Assembly: GCF_000208865.1 (NCBI RefSeq)
Contig: NC_018397.1
Span: 310,001-374,000, forward strand
Reading direction: 5' to 3'
Length of the DNA: 64,000 nucleotides
Source of the DNA: Neospora caninum Liverpool
Taxonomy: Eukaryota; Apicomplexa; Conoidasida; Eucoccidiorida; Sarcocystidae
The position numbers and the translations under genes are program-made. The notes beneath the pieces were generated by a model. That model was given only the letters and a program-made list of their open reading frames with translations, did not search any database and had not been told where the DNA came from. Below, piece after piece: positions 13,601-25,600 of the stretch. Each line of letters starts with the position of its first letter. Positions within the stretch are counted from its first letter, which is position 1.

Positions 13601-14555
13601 GCGAGTAAGCAAACAAGTCGCTTCCCTCTCCACACGCCAATCTCTTTTTCTTCAGACCCAAGCGTGAATTCGCATCGACTCTGCATCGAAGCTCACGTGC
13701 CAAGACATCTCTCTGCGTACGAACATGTGTGTCCGTGTGCGCATGCACATGTGTCTCTCTGTCTACCTCACGCCGCCCTACAAATGTACAGAGAGAGACT
13801 GTTTTCTATATCTATGTATACATATGTACGCGGCTTCCCACAAGTGGAAATAGAGACACCCACACTTCCCTCTCTATCTGTCGCTCTGAAGAAAAGTGTC
13901 TCTATGCTCGTGAGCATGCGTGTGCACTTCGTTCGCGCAATGTCTGTTTTTCCCTTCAGGACGGGGCCGCTGGCGAGAATGGGGGCTGGACGTGTTGGAA
14001 CGATTCCGAATCAACCAAGGTGGGCGGAGCGGCGACGCACTTTTGCGCCGCTCGCGAGAAGGCAAAGTCGAGGCAGCGCGTTGGGAAACGAAGCGAAAGA
14101 GGCCCAGAAACGAGCTCGTGCCGTGTCCAGGTTGATTCACGTGTTACCCAGAAAGCAAGGCAGAACAGCATACTTACACATATATCCATATGCTTTTGCA
14201 TATGTATAAATGTATATATATATATATGTAGATATCGAAGTGTGTCCATAAGGACAGATACGAGGCTTTCCGAGGGAGTCAGGTAGGGCGAGAGGCAAGG
14301 GAGACGCGTGAAAGTGAAAGAGTTCGGAGTGTCATCGGCAGCACACGTTCGTTTCCAGGCAGCAGAGATTCGCCAGATGCGCAGGGTGGCTGTTTTGTCT
14401 TTCTTCGTGTGTCTCAGCTCGGCACAAGTCTCCCCGCAGAAGTTCACACGGAAGGCTACCTTCTGCTGTACGAACTCGATTCCTCTCCTCACGACAGCCG
14501 CATTGCGTGGAAGAAGGAAGTCGAGGCGTCACGAAGACTCGAAAGGAAGGCGTAA
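7683..14555 (+). CDS. Ubiquitin carboxyl-terminal hydrolase, USP (C19) family
   Basis: A cysteine protease that removes ubiquitin from proteins. Eight exons fit: 7683-8102, 8469-9039, 9511-10298, 10877-11128, 11582-12273, 12617-13604, 13960-14019 and 14418-14555, about 1,302 aa, all phases consistent. The Cys box GLKNLGNTCYMNAVIRLL has its nucleophile codon at 10224-10226. QQQ|DAHEFL spans the exon 4/5 join, across a scaffold gap. Later come the finger-type QCTSC, LKRFM, and the His box (NSPDSGHYVCYSR, His at 13584-13586). The end is GGWTCWNDSES followed by EVHTEGYLLLYE, the usual USP finish. The N-terminal ~500 residues are not a known domain to me; they hold long Ser runs and start at the only in-frame ATG. 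Exons 5 and 6 carry large charged inserts within the catalytic fold. The last join (14019/14418) was chosen by phase and is the least certain. USP subtype unknown. Confidence 0.85.
8661..8786 (+). repeat. Coding minisatellite, seven 18-bp units (poly-Ser)
   Basis: Seven head-to-tail copies of TCCTCTTCATCATCTTCT lie in USP exon 2. One copy carries TAT in place of TCT and encodes a Tyr inside the Ser run. Copies are otherwise identical at the base level, which suggests recent expansion rather than selection for serine alone. Confidence 0.9.
10670..10745. repeat. AT-rich microsatellite island in USP intron 3
   Basis: Alternating TA/CATA/GTATA sequence without coding potential, in the intron between exons 3 and 4. 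Similar islands recur in most introns and spacers of the window. Confidence 0.7.
11256..11355. other. Assembly gap (100 N) in USP intron 4
   Basis: Exactly 100 N, directly after a run of 13 C (11243-11255), so the true length is unknown. The flanking exons still join in phase 0 to form QQQ|DAHEFL, so no coding sequence of this gene need be missing. Confidence 0.97.
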
Positions 14556-17111
14556 AGATGCGTTCGTCTTTCCGTGTCCCACGTTCCCTCGCTCTCATAA
14601 ATTGGCATCAATCTCTGCCTCGAGTCTTCTCTTAGCTATCTCTCGATCTATCTCCCTATTCCCACATATATATATACAGGTATATATACATATTTACGCC
14701 GTCTTCTACGTATACTGTCTCTGTATATATATCGATGCACATGCGCCTGATGTGTGTACCCCGTATTCTTTGCGGATGTCGCTGGAACAAGAGAGGCGAG
14801 GGGAGGCGTCGGTGGCCGCTTCACCCCCACCAATATATTGACGTCTATACGCATATATATATATATAAGTAAATGCCTGTATGCATATATACGTGCAGCT
14901 CTCCAGAGTAGGATTCCAACTGCCTGAAGAGAAAGTTTTTGAAGAGCCGTGTTGTCTCCTTCCCCAGCCCGTTGTTTCGTTTCGAGGAAACACGAGCGTC
15001 TCTTCTCGCCACAAGTGCCTGTGCCGGTGGGCGTTTTCCAAGGGACGAAAATGACGCACGGCAGCAACGCAAACAACGCAAAGGCCCTGCGCGGCCTTCC
15101 GTGACAACAAGGCTGCCGAGACACGCCACAGACTCAAATGTCTCTACACAAGCAGACGTGCACTATTACATCTATTCATATTGATAAATGTCTCGATGGC
15201 TCTCTGTGTATCTACCTATCTACCTATATATGTATATATATATGTATGTATATAAGGATAGGTAGGACACGCAGAGATACACCAGCGTGCACAACTGTGA
15301 CCGAGGAAAGCCCGGTTGGGTGTCCACTGGGAAGCGCAAAAGTGGAAGAAAAGGGGGAATCGAAAGCGCACACAAGGTTCTCCTTTATTTGCCGACGCCC
15401 TTGAAAGCGACAAATGTCCATGGATGTATTTTCTTTGTATGCGCCCAGTCTGAGGAACAGAAGCGGGTACAGAGATGTGAGAAGCAGAGAAAAGGCTGCC
15501 GTTGTGCATGAACTGATGATTGCGCCGGGATGTTCAGTCCCTTTTGCATTTTAAAAATCGCCTCTTGGTGCAGAGAGGAAGGATTTCAAGCGACTTTCCC
15601 ACTCGCACACACTTCCGTAGCTCACTCTCTTAACGCGACAAGGAACGGTTCTATGCTGAGTGACTCTGCGTTGTGTACAAAGAGCGGGGCAAGGACGTCG
15701 GAACTGGAAACCCGCAGGTGGACACGTCTCTCCAGCTCGTTTTTCGCTGGTGTTCGATTAACAGAAATCAATCTTTAGACTCAAACTCGGAAACGAATCC
15801 TAAGGAAACGAGCGAGAGAGGCACAAGCCGCACACGCTTCTCGTCCTCCGGCACCTGAAGAGACAAGGTCCAGAGCCTCTGGCCTTCACCCTGGCAAGTA
15901 CATTTATATATAAATGTATATGTACCTACATATATCCATATAAATATCTCTATTATATACTTGTATTAGATATATTATACAAATGTTTATGTACATATAT
16001 ACATGTATGTGAAGTTTTTGTGCACATATAAATATAAGTATCATAGTATATACATGGAATTTTAGATATCTACACAAGAGAATAACTCCGGAGCTGTGCG
16101 TGTATTTACGCATATGTAAAAGTGTCGAGGTGCGTATATCGATGAATATGAAACAGATTTTTCTTTTTTCGTAGAAATGCAGTTCCGTTTGGCTGCATGC
16201 GGAAACCGGTTGTTCTGGCGCCTTGCGCGGCCAACTGTCTGCGGTGTCTGTTGTTTGTGCCCGCTAGTTTCGATGCCTGTGGAGTTTGTTTTTCGGATTT
16301 TTCTTGGTGCGAAAGCGATTTGACTTTCAGTGCGTGCGTCTAAAGAACCAACAGGATTTCTCGTTGCTGTTTCCTCTACCGTCCACAAGCGAAGACAAGG
16401 AGAGCCTGGCCTTGCCGGCGCTGGCCGTCTGTACCGGGGCGAGAGACGAACAGCTGTCGCTCTGGGAATAAAAGCGTCGGCGGATTGCCGTTTCGTCCAT
16501 TAGCGCTTTCCTTTTCTCTCTCGATTGTGTGTCTCTCTGTTTCGTCTTGACACTTCCTCGGGTTTGCGACCCCTCGCGTTTTCCCTGCGCTGTCCCCATG
16601 GTGCAACTTTTCTTCGCCGCGCTTGGAGCATCTCGGATCGAAAAAGAATTGAAAATCGGCGAAACGTGCCAGGCAACAGACGAAAACTTTCAACTCACCT
16701 GTCCAGCGTCTTCCTCCAGGCGGTGTGGGGGAAACTCAGGGAAGGACGTGTCTTCTGTTGCGCGTCTTTGTCTCTCTTCATGTTTGCATCTTCACTCCGA
16801 GACCAGAAGCGGAGTGTGACACTTGCGAAAACCACACAGCTCTTGCCTCGCTGCCTTTTCCTGTCTCGTTGGCACTTTCGTCTTTCGTTTTGCCTCTGTC
16901 CTCGGTTTTTTCGTTCCGCGCGAACTGCAGGAGAAAGATGTGATCCTGGAAGTCGCCTCTTTTCCGTCTCCAGTTGTCCTCCTCGCCGTCGATGCGGTGG
17001 TTTCTGTGCCTGGCTCCTCTCTGTCCCAAAGAAGATGCGGCGGTGAGAAACCCCTCTTTCGCTGGCCGGTTTCCCCTCTTCCTGAGCCCCTCCTCACAAA
17101 AAAGCACAACC
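14556..17111. other. Intergenic region between the USP and zinc-knuckle genes
   Basis: It should contain the USP 3' UTR and the promoter and 5' UTR of the zinc-knuckle gene. There are several AT islands (14640-14870, 15220-15260, 15900-16070). A good acceptor lies at 16960-16973, upstream of the chosen start at 17112, so the 5' UTR may be spliced. An ATG at 16598 opens a short frame that I could not join to the gene. I see no supported gene. Confidence 0.45.
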
Positions 17112-20100
17112 ATGGAGCAAGGGGAGGAGACAAAGCAGGGCGTTGGAGGCTCGGGTGGTTTTATTTGTCTTGCCTCGGAAGTGACTTCGTTTTCAGACGC
17201 GCCACAAGACGCGGGAAGCGAGCAGTCCTTGGCATCACGCCTTCCTGCAGAAAAGGGCTTGCTCGAAGAAAAAGAAAGACATACACACGTCGACAGACAC
17301 CTGCGCGGGGACGCCTCCGTGTCCGGTCTCGACTTGAGGTGTACAGACACCTCAGAGAGTGGAGAGACAGCGCAGAATGTGGCGTGGCCGCGCGAAGCGC
17401 TCGCCGAGGAGAGCCACGAAGAGGACGGATATGTGCAAGTTGCGGAAGGAACAGGCGTGGGGGCCGCAGTGCCAAAGGAAAGCAACGAAGGTGGAGAAAC
17501 TGAGAGAAAGGAGATTGAGAAGACAAGGCCCGGTGAGAAGAGCACGTGTGTAGGGAACCGTTCCCACAGGCTGCAAGCGGGGGACAGTTCCTCTCGTGAC
17601 CGAGGCTTTCTCTCTGGAAGCGCCGATGCTCCACACCACAGTCCTGAACCCCCTGAGGCGGCATTTGTGGCAGGGGCGTCGACAACGAAGATCTCTGCTT
17701 CGCCCTCACCCCTCACGCCTTTGGAGGCAACGACTCCTTCCTCGCCTCCCTCTTCTCAAACCTCCTCGACAGGTGTCTCCGTGGCAGACATCTCTGCTCC
17801 GGGGCGGCTTCCTTCTCTTTCTTCTGCGTCTCCGTCTGCGCCGTCTGCGCCTCCCGCTGGGGACGCGAGCGACGACGTTTCTGCCTTCTTCACGATCGAA
17901 GTGCACGGGGACGTCTCTCTCGAGTCAGAGATTCTCTCTTCTTTCTCCAGCTCTGGGGGAGAGAACTTCCGGCGCGCCGTCGAGGCAGAGACTGCGCGCT
18001 GGCACGTGCAGAGTCCAGGACTCGGGGCTGCCTACGCCCTGCTGCATGCGCGTCTCTTTTCCAGGCTCCTTTCTCTCGGCGCTCTTCGGCGCTCTGGCGA
18101 CTCAAGGCCAGAGGCGAAGCGGCGAAAACTCGCCGAAGATCCCCCCCCCCTCCAAGAGAGGGGACGGCTCGAAGCGGCAACCGCCGCGCAGGGGGAAGCA
18201 AACGAACAGCGACGCGCTTCTTTCTCTTGTCCATGCGAAGGCGAGCACTACGAGCTCTGCGGAGACGTCTTGGCCGGCGTCGTTCGAGATGCTCAGCTCT
18301 CTGCCGCCCGCGAGTGCCAGGGCGGATGGGCCAACTGCATTCGCCGCGTGTTTGCGCGCTCTGGAGCCGAAAAGGAAAACCGTTACTTCTTCGAAGACGG
18401 CAGTCCCGCGCTGGGGGGAAGGCGACCCTTGCTGCCTGTCTTCAGCGAGGCGCCGCTCTCCGAAGGCCGAAAACGCGCCCAGACTGGAGGCTCCAGCGAG
18501 ACGGAAACAAAAGACGAGAAACCCCTGGAACAAACAAAGAAACGCGACGGCAACGCCCCGACACCTTCAGGAGAGACGAACGGCGAGGAGTCTGTTGAGA
18601 CGGAAGCGGTGGCTGCAGCGCTTTCTTCGCTGAGTCACGGTTCTTCGCTGCCTTCCGACGTCGATCAGCCGTTCTGCGCCCTGCGTCGGAACGGAGAGAG
18701 CAGAGATCCTTTGTCCTTCACGTGGAGAGACTGGGAGATGCACCACCGCTTCGTGCTCGCGAGTCACCAGAGTTCGATGTCGATTTGTTTTTTTTGCGGC
18801 CGGCGGGCGTGTCCGCGCTCCGAGAATTCGAGAATTGCATGCCCAGGTGAGAAATGAAAGACACTCGGCGTCGGTCTTCCCGTGGCAAGGGCGCAGCTGA
18901 ATCCCGTTCGCCAAACGGACGAAGGGGCTATGCTCCCGCCTCCACACGGGGCTTCTGGCTCTGTCCTCTGTTTTCCCAATTCCTCGATCTCTCCTGAGGC
19001 GCTTTCTCTCGTGCTTCCGGAGGACTTCTTCCCCTTTGCTTTTCTCTCTCTGCCCGAACTTCCTCGTCGCCCGCCTCTGCGTCGCCTTGGCGAGGGTTTG
19101 ATTTTCCACTTCGATTTTTGCGTCTCTCCCTTCGCCGTTTTCTGTCTCCTTTCTTCCATTGCGTGCGTTTTGTCTTCTCTTTTCTCGAATCTGCTTCGTA
19201 GCGTCTCGGTGTGAGCAGTGCTGCCAGCGCGGCCACAGAGCGTTTCGTTCAACTTGCAATCGGTCGCTTGCACTTCTCCACCGCATCGAGGAGGCATTCG
19301 AGGTGAGGCCGAAACCTTTTGGGAAAGGTTTTCGCGTTTCCGTGTCTTCGCTTCCGCCTGCACGGTTTCCCGTCTCGCTTTGGGAGCTCTGGCCTCGCGC
19401 CTTTGGTGTCTTTCCTCTGCGAGTCGCAAGACAAACCGGGCGGTTTGCCTCCTGGCTCGAGTGTCTCTGCCTCGGTTTGTCCTCTCTCGTTACCTTCCCG
19501 GCAATTTACAGTCGATGTGCATCTTCTGGGGGTCTGCCCTTATCGTCGCGTTGCTTCTACGTGCGTCTTTGTTTGTGTCGAGGCGAGGCAAGCGCCTTCG
19601 CTCTTTCGCCGCGCCTACCGTTCGCCTTCTCGCGCGTGATCTTTTTCTCTCAGGCAAGGTTCGCCGCGTCGATGAGGGAAGACCGCCAAGACATTCGCTG
19701 CGTGCAGTGCGGCGGCTCAGGACATTTCATTTGCGGAGAGGCGCCCGCCAGTGAGGGGTGAGAACGGAAGAAAGCGAGAGAAAAGAAAAGAGGGAGAGAG
19801 GGGAACAGGAGGGAGCATGCTTTGCATATGCATATCTACTTTTTATCTATATATATACATGTGAAGCGATTGCGGCCAAGTAATATATATATATATATAT
19901 ATATTACTAGTCGATGCGCATATTTGAATTTGTCGAATTATTGGTGGATGGTACGGTATACTCTGACTGCTGAGATATTTAGATTTAGGTGCACGTGTCT
20001 GTATGTGGACAATATGCGTGTGTGGCGGCAACGCATTTCGTCTGAAGGAATTTGGAGAGTCTTGGCTTATGTGCGGCTGAGTGTGCGGTGTACATACACT

Positions 20101-21667
20101 CTGGGTATGCATGCAGCGCTGAGCCGACCCGTCTATCTCCCTTTCTCTTTCTTGCACGCGCCTTTGTGCCTCTGTCTCTGTCGCGTGCGCACGCTTATCT
20201 TTTTGTTTCCCGACAGATTTTCAACTTTGTCTGTGCGCACATGCACGAACGTAAGAAACCGGGACGCTCGGCAAAACACAGACGCCTCTTTTCTATGGAC
20301 ACTGGAAGAAGCCAAGAACTATCTGGCCCGGCTTCCGGCTTATATTCGGAGACGGAAGCAGCCGCCGCCTCCACCGCCTCCCTCGTCAGCCCTTCGCTCG
20401 GAGGATTTCGACTGGGGCTCTCACGGCGAGGAACCGCATGCGCATGCATCGTCCTCGCGTTCCTTTCCTTCTCGAGCGGCAGAGGGGCGAGCAGCGCGTC
20501 GAGACACGTGGAGAGGCGAGAGGGAAGAGAGACAAAGAGGAGAGAGATTTGGATACTCTGCTCGTTCGGGGAGAGAAAGAGACCGACGCCCGCACTCGTT
20601 TCCTCCCCGGGAGTGGGAAGACGAGAGGAGAGACGAGCGAAGAGAAGAAAGAAGATACGCGCCTCATGGGGACGACACCAGTACGTCTCAGCTGCCGGGA
20701 GTAGATGAAAGACGCGAACACCGTTCTCGACGTTTTTGAAATTTCCACGTTTTTGTCCTCTTTCTACACGCCCATTTTTCTTTCTTCACACTTCTCCGCT
20801 CTTCCCTGTCATCTTCCATCCCATCTTGTTTCACGCACACACACACACACATAGGCTTGGCTCTCTTCCTCTCTGGGTCTCTGTCTACTTTACTGGGCCG
20901 TGTCTGTCTCCTTGCGTCTATATAGTTTTTGTTCCTGTGTCCTGTGTCGCCTGTCTCCGTTTTGGAAAACAGTATCTTTGGACCTTTACGGCTCTTCGCT
21001 CCTCTCCATATGCCGATTTTGCGGTCTTTTACCCCCAGGTGTTCACAGCGCGCTGCCTGCGGCCGTTCCACGAGGCCCTCCCTTCTTTCCGCCCCCCGCG
21101 ATGCATCCGCATGCACTCTGTGCTCCTCCGCTTGGCTTTGGCGTGCCTGTGCTCGCGCCTCCCGTCTGCCTCGCTCCTCTTCCTTCTGGAGCGGCTGCGC
21201 CGCTGCATACCTTTCCTGCGTTCGTCTCGTCCTTTTCCCGAGAGGTTTTTGTTAATCCGAACGCTCCCGATCCTTCCAGACCGTTTGAGCTGTCTGCGTT
21301 CTCTTCGCAAGGCAGGGGTCATCCCGACATCGCGCGATCGTGTTTCGAGGACGGAAACGCCTCCAGAACCCGCGAAGGCGGCCGGAGCCGTGCGCCCAGA
21401 GACTGGGACCAAGCGCCTCGAAGAAGCGACTCTCCCTTCTCTTCGGAGAGTCGCCCTCAGTCTTATGCTCGCGGCGGATATGACCAGGCGCCCTGGAATC
21501 TTCGCGCGGCAGACGAGACGCAGGCGATGCATGCGCCTCCACGCTCCGTTTTTGTCGCTTCCGGCGGCGAGGGAGAGAGCGGCGGATGTTGGGGCGAGGA
21601 GAGAGGGAGGATGCGCCAAGGACCGCGCTTTCCGTCACGGTCACACAGTCGCCATCCACGCTTGTGA
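17112..21667 (+). CDS. Zinc-knuckle (CCHC-like) protein with Arg-rich C-terminus
   Basis: Five exons fit: 17112-18846, 19202-19302, 19654-19757, 20217-20680 and 21039-21667, giving about 1,010 aa with matching phases (1, 0, 2, 1). The start ATG sits in CACAACCATGG, a very good context. Three Cys/His clusters are spread over exons 1-3: CFFCGRRAC, CEQCCQRGHRAFRSTC and CVQCGGSGHFIC. They resemble tandem zinc knuckles that bind RNA, as in ZCCHC7/Air proteins of the nuclear RNA-surveillance TRAMP complex, but spacing is not canonical and I do not claim orthology. The N-terminal ~370 residues are acidic and Ser/Thr-rich. A conserved-looking segment with FTWRDWEMHHRFVL precedes the first knuckle. 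After a YLARLPAYIRRRK helix and a poly-Pro run comes an Arg/Glu/Ser-rich tail, typical of RNA-associated nuclear proteins. RNA binding is inferred. Confidence 0.7.
17336..17353. repeat. Dispersed palindrome, GAGGTGT-ACAG-ACACCTC
   Basis: Seven-bp arms flank a 4-bp spacer, inside the first coding exon of the zinc-knuckle gene. It belongs to the GGTGT-N4-ACACC family described in the findings. Confidence 0.75.
19838..19906. repeat. AT-rich microsatellite island in zinc-knuckle gene intron 3
   Basis: Two blocks of alternating TA, one of about 24 bp near 19882-19906, in the intron before exon 4. Confidence 0.7.
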
Positions 21668-22609
21668 AGAGACGAAAGAGGTCAGAGAGCCCCTTTTCTT
21701 TCGAACTTTTCCGAGAGAAACGACGGAGAAGAGCTGGCGGGGGCGAAGCGTGAGAGAGGAGAACAAGGCCAGCGGAGAGGCGAGTTCAGATGGCAAAACC
21801 CGAGCCAAGAGCCTCTTGCCGAAGGCTTTTTTTTGTGACTTGGCGCGCAGTCTCGCGCATGCAGTCAAGCCTGAGGCGGGAAATTGCCGGCACTTTCACT
21901 CTCGCCCAGTTTTTGGCAAATTCGCGGGAGAGACTCCTCGATTCTTTTTCGCTGCCGGTGTCGCTCGTGTACAGGCAGTCCCGTATCGCATGGTACCGTT
22001 GTCGTCTTTTCAAAGTGAAACAATTGTTCGGTTTTCGTGAGTTTTTTGGCAAAACGCTTGACCTGCATGCGGTCCCCAAGCAGGTCCGAGGACGTTGTCT
22101 CCAACTCTGGCCTTGAGGGATTCTTTGGTCGCTCTTTCTGGTTTTGCGTCTCTGAAACTCAAGGGCGGCCCTCCGTGGTCACCCACGTCTCGCCGCTATT
22201 AGGAAGTGCTCTGCTCAGTTCCGGTCTCCCTGTTTCGCTCTAACGTTTCCTCTTGCACGCAACGGCTTCCCTCACACCTGCATCTGAGTCCATTTGCATA
22301 CACAAATGGATCCTTAGAGACCGAGGATAGACTTGTATTTTTATATATTTTTATATAGTCATATATATATATATATCGGTACACGTGCTTATTGGTATGC
22401 ATGTGGAGATACCAGCGGACACGTACATACAGATATATCTGTGTCAATCTCACACTTCTTCTCTGCGTATGTACACCAAAATATGTGAACACACATCTAT
22501 ACGCTTATATGGGAATTTGATCCCCGCATCGAGGGCCATGCAGAGCGCGCCTCAGGTTTGCACGAAAAAACTGCAAGGCAAGCCCGAGTTCTTCGCGCCT
22601 CTTTTGTGG
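21668..22609. other. Convergent intergenic region
   Basis: It lies between the 3' ends of the plus-strand zinc-knuckle gene and the minus-strand gene ending at 22610, so it should hold both 3' UTRs. It contains a (TA)n block at about 22359-22376 and nothing that codes. Confidence 0.6.
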
Positions 22610-25600
22610 TTAGTTCTCTTCCTCTGACAGATCGTCACCCAGCCAGGAGAAGTTGAAGAGTTTCTCCCAGCTCGTTTCCCCTGTTCCCTTGCGCTTGCTT
22701 CTTCGTCTCCCTCCTCTCGCCTCTGCGTCCTCATCTGCGAGGAGAAGCTGGAGGAAGCGTTTTTCTCTATCTGCCGGCGACCTTTTGAAACTCTCGCTTC
22801 TGTCTCTTCTCTCCTTTCTGCGTGCTTTCGAGGCAGCCCGATCGAAAGTTCGTTTCTCCTTCCCGCGCCTGCCATGCCATCCGTCTTCGTCCGGTCCACG
22901 TCGCGCCGTTCTCGCTCCTCCCCCCCTGTCGTCATCTGCATGCAGGAGCTTGCGCTGCTCTGTCTCTCCCGCCTCGCCCCGGTGAGCAGGCCTTTGAGCG
23001 GCGAGGGTGCGCGCATGCGACGTCGCCCTGGCTTCTTTCGCAGCCGCGCTCGAAGCGCAAAAGGCGGAGTCCGCAGAAAGAGAAGGTAAGAGAGGATACG
23101 AGGAAGCACAAAGCGAGAGAGAAGAAGAAAAAGAAGAAGAAGAAGGAGAAGAAGAAGAAGAAGAAGAAAGAGGAGAAGAAGAAGATAGAGAAGGAGAAGG
23201 AGAAGAAGAAGAAGAAAGAGGAGAAGAAGAAGATAGAGAAGGAGAAGAGGAAGAAGAAAGAGGAGAATAAGAAGAGAGGGACGAGATTAACGACACGGCG
23301 TTTTCTGCTCCGGGTTTCTCTTCGTCTTCAGTTTGCGTGTGTTGGCTCGTTCTCGCTCGCGCTTCTCTGGCCGCGCGTGTCTTTTTCATTTGCAGCAAGG
23401 CGTGAATTTGTTTCTGTCTGCTGCGGCTCTGAAGCTCTAGCAAACGCATGCGAAGGAGCTCGAAATCCGAGAAGGGCCGGGGCATCGGAGGGAGAGTGGG
23501 GGGGCCGGCTACCTTTCCTGTTGCTCTCAAAGACGCAGAACAATTGCTCTCATCTCGAGAGGCGTCCACATGGAGAAGGGGAGTGAAGGCGGCGGCCACA
23601 GGAAAAGACAAGGAAGAGGAAAAAGAAGAAGTAGGGTCGCGAGGAGAAGCGACGGAAGCGCAAGAAGAGGCTACGGAGGGGAGCCGCTCAGAAGACGCCT
23701 TGGACGGACTTGCGTGGCGGCGTGTCTGAACGGCGGCGAAGCCTCCCGCGTCTCCACACGAGCCTTTTGGCGCTCTCTTCTTTTCTTCTTCGCGCGTTGC
23801 CCCTCTGCTGAGGCTGGTGCAGCCTTCAGGTTCCTCGCCGCCCGACTCTGGCTGTCCATCGCCTGCGTTCTCTGCTTTCTCGCCGAGAAGTGCAGCCAAC
23901 TCGCTGGCGAGTTGTAGAGCTTCTTGGACCGGCGCTATCCCTTTTTCTGTGTCTTTCTTTCTTGCGACGTATCGGCGCCGAGAAGCCCTCTTGTTGGGAC
24001 TCTGGCCGCGTTCTCGGCCGCTTTGTGGTTCTCTCGGCTCCAGGATTCGCAGCGCCTCTTCGTCGGAGAGACAGGAGAGACTCTCGAGAGGCGAGCTCGA
24101 GACAGTGTCCCGCACACAGGCGTGGTTCTGGACGGCTACGAACTGTCTCTGCCAGGCCGCGGGGGATCCTGCAGACGCGTCGTTTTCCTCTGGGCATTCT
24201 GCGCCTCCGCCGAAGCGGAAAGACGGAAGAGAAGGTTCTCCCTCGCTGTCGCTTCCCGGGAAAACGTCGAAGGGTGCCGGCCGAAACGTGACTCGGATAG
24301 GGGCCTCGCACAGCAGCCCGGGAGAGGAAAAAGAGACGGGACCAGAGGGGGAAGCCAGAGACAGAGAAGAAGAGAGATGAACAGGAGACGGAGAAGGCTG
24401 AGAAGGTTGCAGAGAAGGACGAGAAGGAGACGCAGGAGGCGAAGGAGGCGGAGGAACACAGGGCGCAGAAAGAGAAGGACAAGAAGAGGAAGGAGAAGAA
24501 GATTCGTTGACGAAAGGGAAACGCCGCGATTCCCCTCTTTGCCTCTGCGCCAAGTCCCACGCGTCCACGACTGGACGAGAAGGAGAAGTCAGAGAGAAAG
24601 AAGGACAAGGAAGAACAGAATGCGAAGAGGGAGGGAAAAAAAGAGAAGAAACAGGCAGAGGAACAGGGGAAGCGGGGAAGCCTGAGGGGCGTGAACAGTT
24701 GTACGGATCAGCAGGGAAGACAGGGAAGGGAGACTGAGAGGCGACACAGGGCGCGGGCGGGAGGGCGAGTTGTCCGTGTGGAGAGATCGAAAGAGGGCAA
24801 CAAGGGAAATGACCGACGGGAGAGAAGCTGTAGGGGACCCTTCTGTCTCGAACCGTTTGTTCACCTTGTTCGCGGGTCTGACACTCCATCTTCCATTCGT
24901 CGCATTCCCTCCGCTGATGGACGTCTTCGCACTTTAAGCTCTCCAACGCCTCCTTCCACTTCCTCACCCTCTCCCTCTCTTTCTCCCTTTCCTTCTCTCT
25001 CGCACTGAACAGCTTGTCGAGCCGTTCTGCTCTATCACGAGAAACGACCTTCCCCTTCTCGTCCCCGCGCCGCAGGCGTCTTCGGGAACGCGCCGTTCTA
25101 TGGGTCGTTCGCGGTGGCGGAGAGGAGGAACACGAACGCGGAGAGGACGGACGAGAAGAAGGCGAAGAATGAGAAGACGGCGAAGAATGAGAAGACGGCA
25201 AAGAATGAGAAGGCGAAGAATGAGAAGACGACGACGAAGATTCGGCAACCGTTTTGGGCGTCCGTTTCTCGCGAGTCTCATGCTTCTCGGCGAAGTTCGG
25301 GTCGTTGCGAAAGAAATGGCACGCGCTACTGAGGCACTTCCGGCTTCGTTCGTTTTTCTCTTGGAGAGTTCCGAGGAATTGCAATTGACTCTCAACGGTT
25401 CTTATCTTTCCAGTGATGTTTTCCAACGTCTCAAAATTCTCTTCTATCTTCGATTGTTCGCCTAGCCCTCGCTCGTGTCCTGCGCTCCCTGGACTCTCTG
25501 TCTCCCCCTTCATTCTCCCACTTCCTCCGCCTCCTTCGCTCGTCCCTCGTTTTTTTCGCCTTCTCTCTTCATCTTCCCTTCTCTCTTCACCTTTCTTTCT

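Noticed and set aside
14359..14385. Possible 27-nt mini-exon in the USP gene
   Set aside because: Using it would leave a 32-nt intron before the final exon; a direct join 14019/14418 keeps phase 0 and gives a better USP C-terminus.
16286..16471. Short frame ending in LAVCTGARDEQLSLWE, which looks like the end of a WD40 repeat
   Set aside because: No phase-compatible upstream exon with WD40 character was found between 14556 and 16286.
16598..16819. ATG-initiated 74-codon frame (MVQLFFAALGAS...) upstream of the zinc-knuckle gene
   Set aside because: No consensus donor joins it to the next exon in phase; it may be an upstream open frame in the 5' UTR.
20333..20350. CCGGCTTATATTCGG, a near-perfect TRP-1 promoter element
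   Set aside because: It lies inside a supported exon of the zinc-knuckle gene (encoding LPAYIRR), with no ribosomal-protein gene downstream; taken as coincidence.
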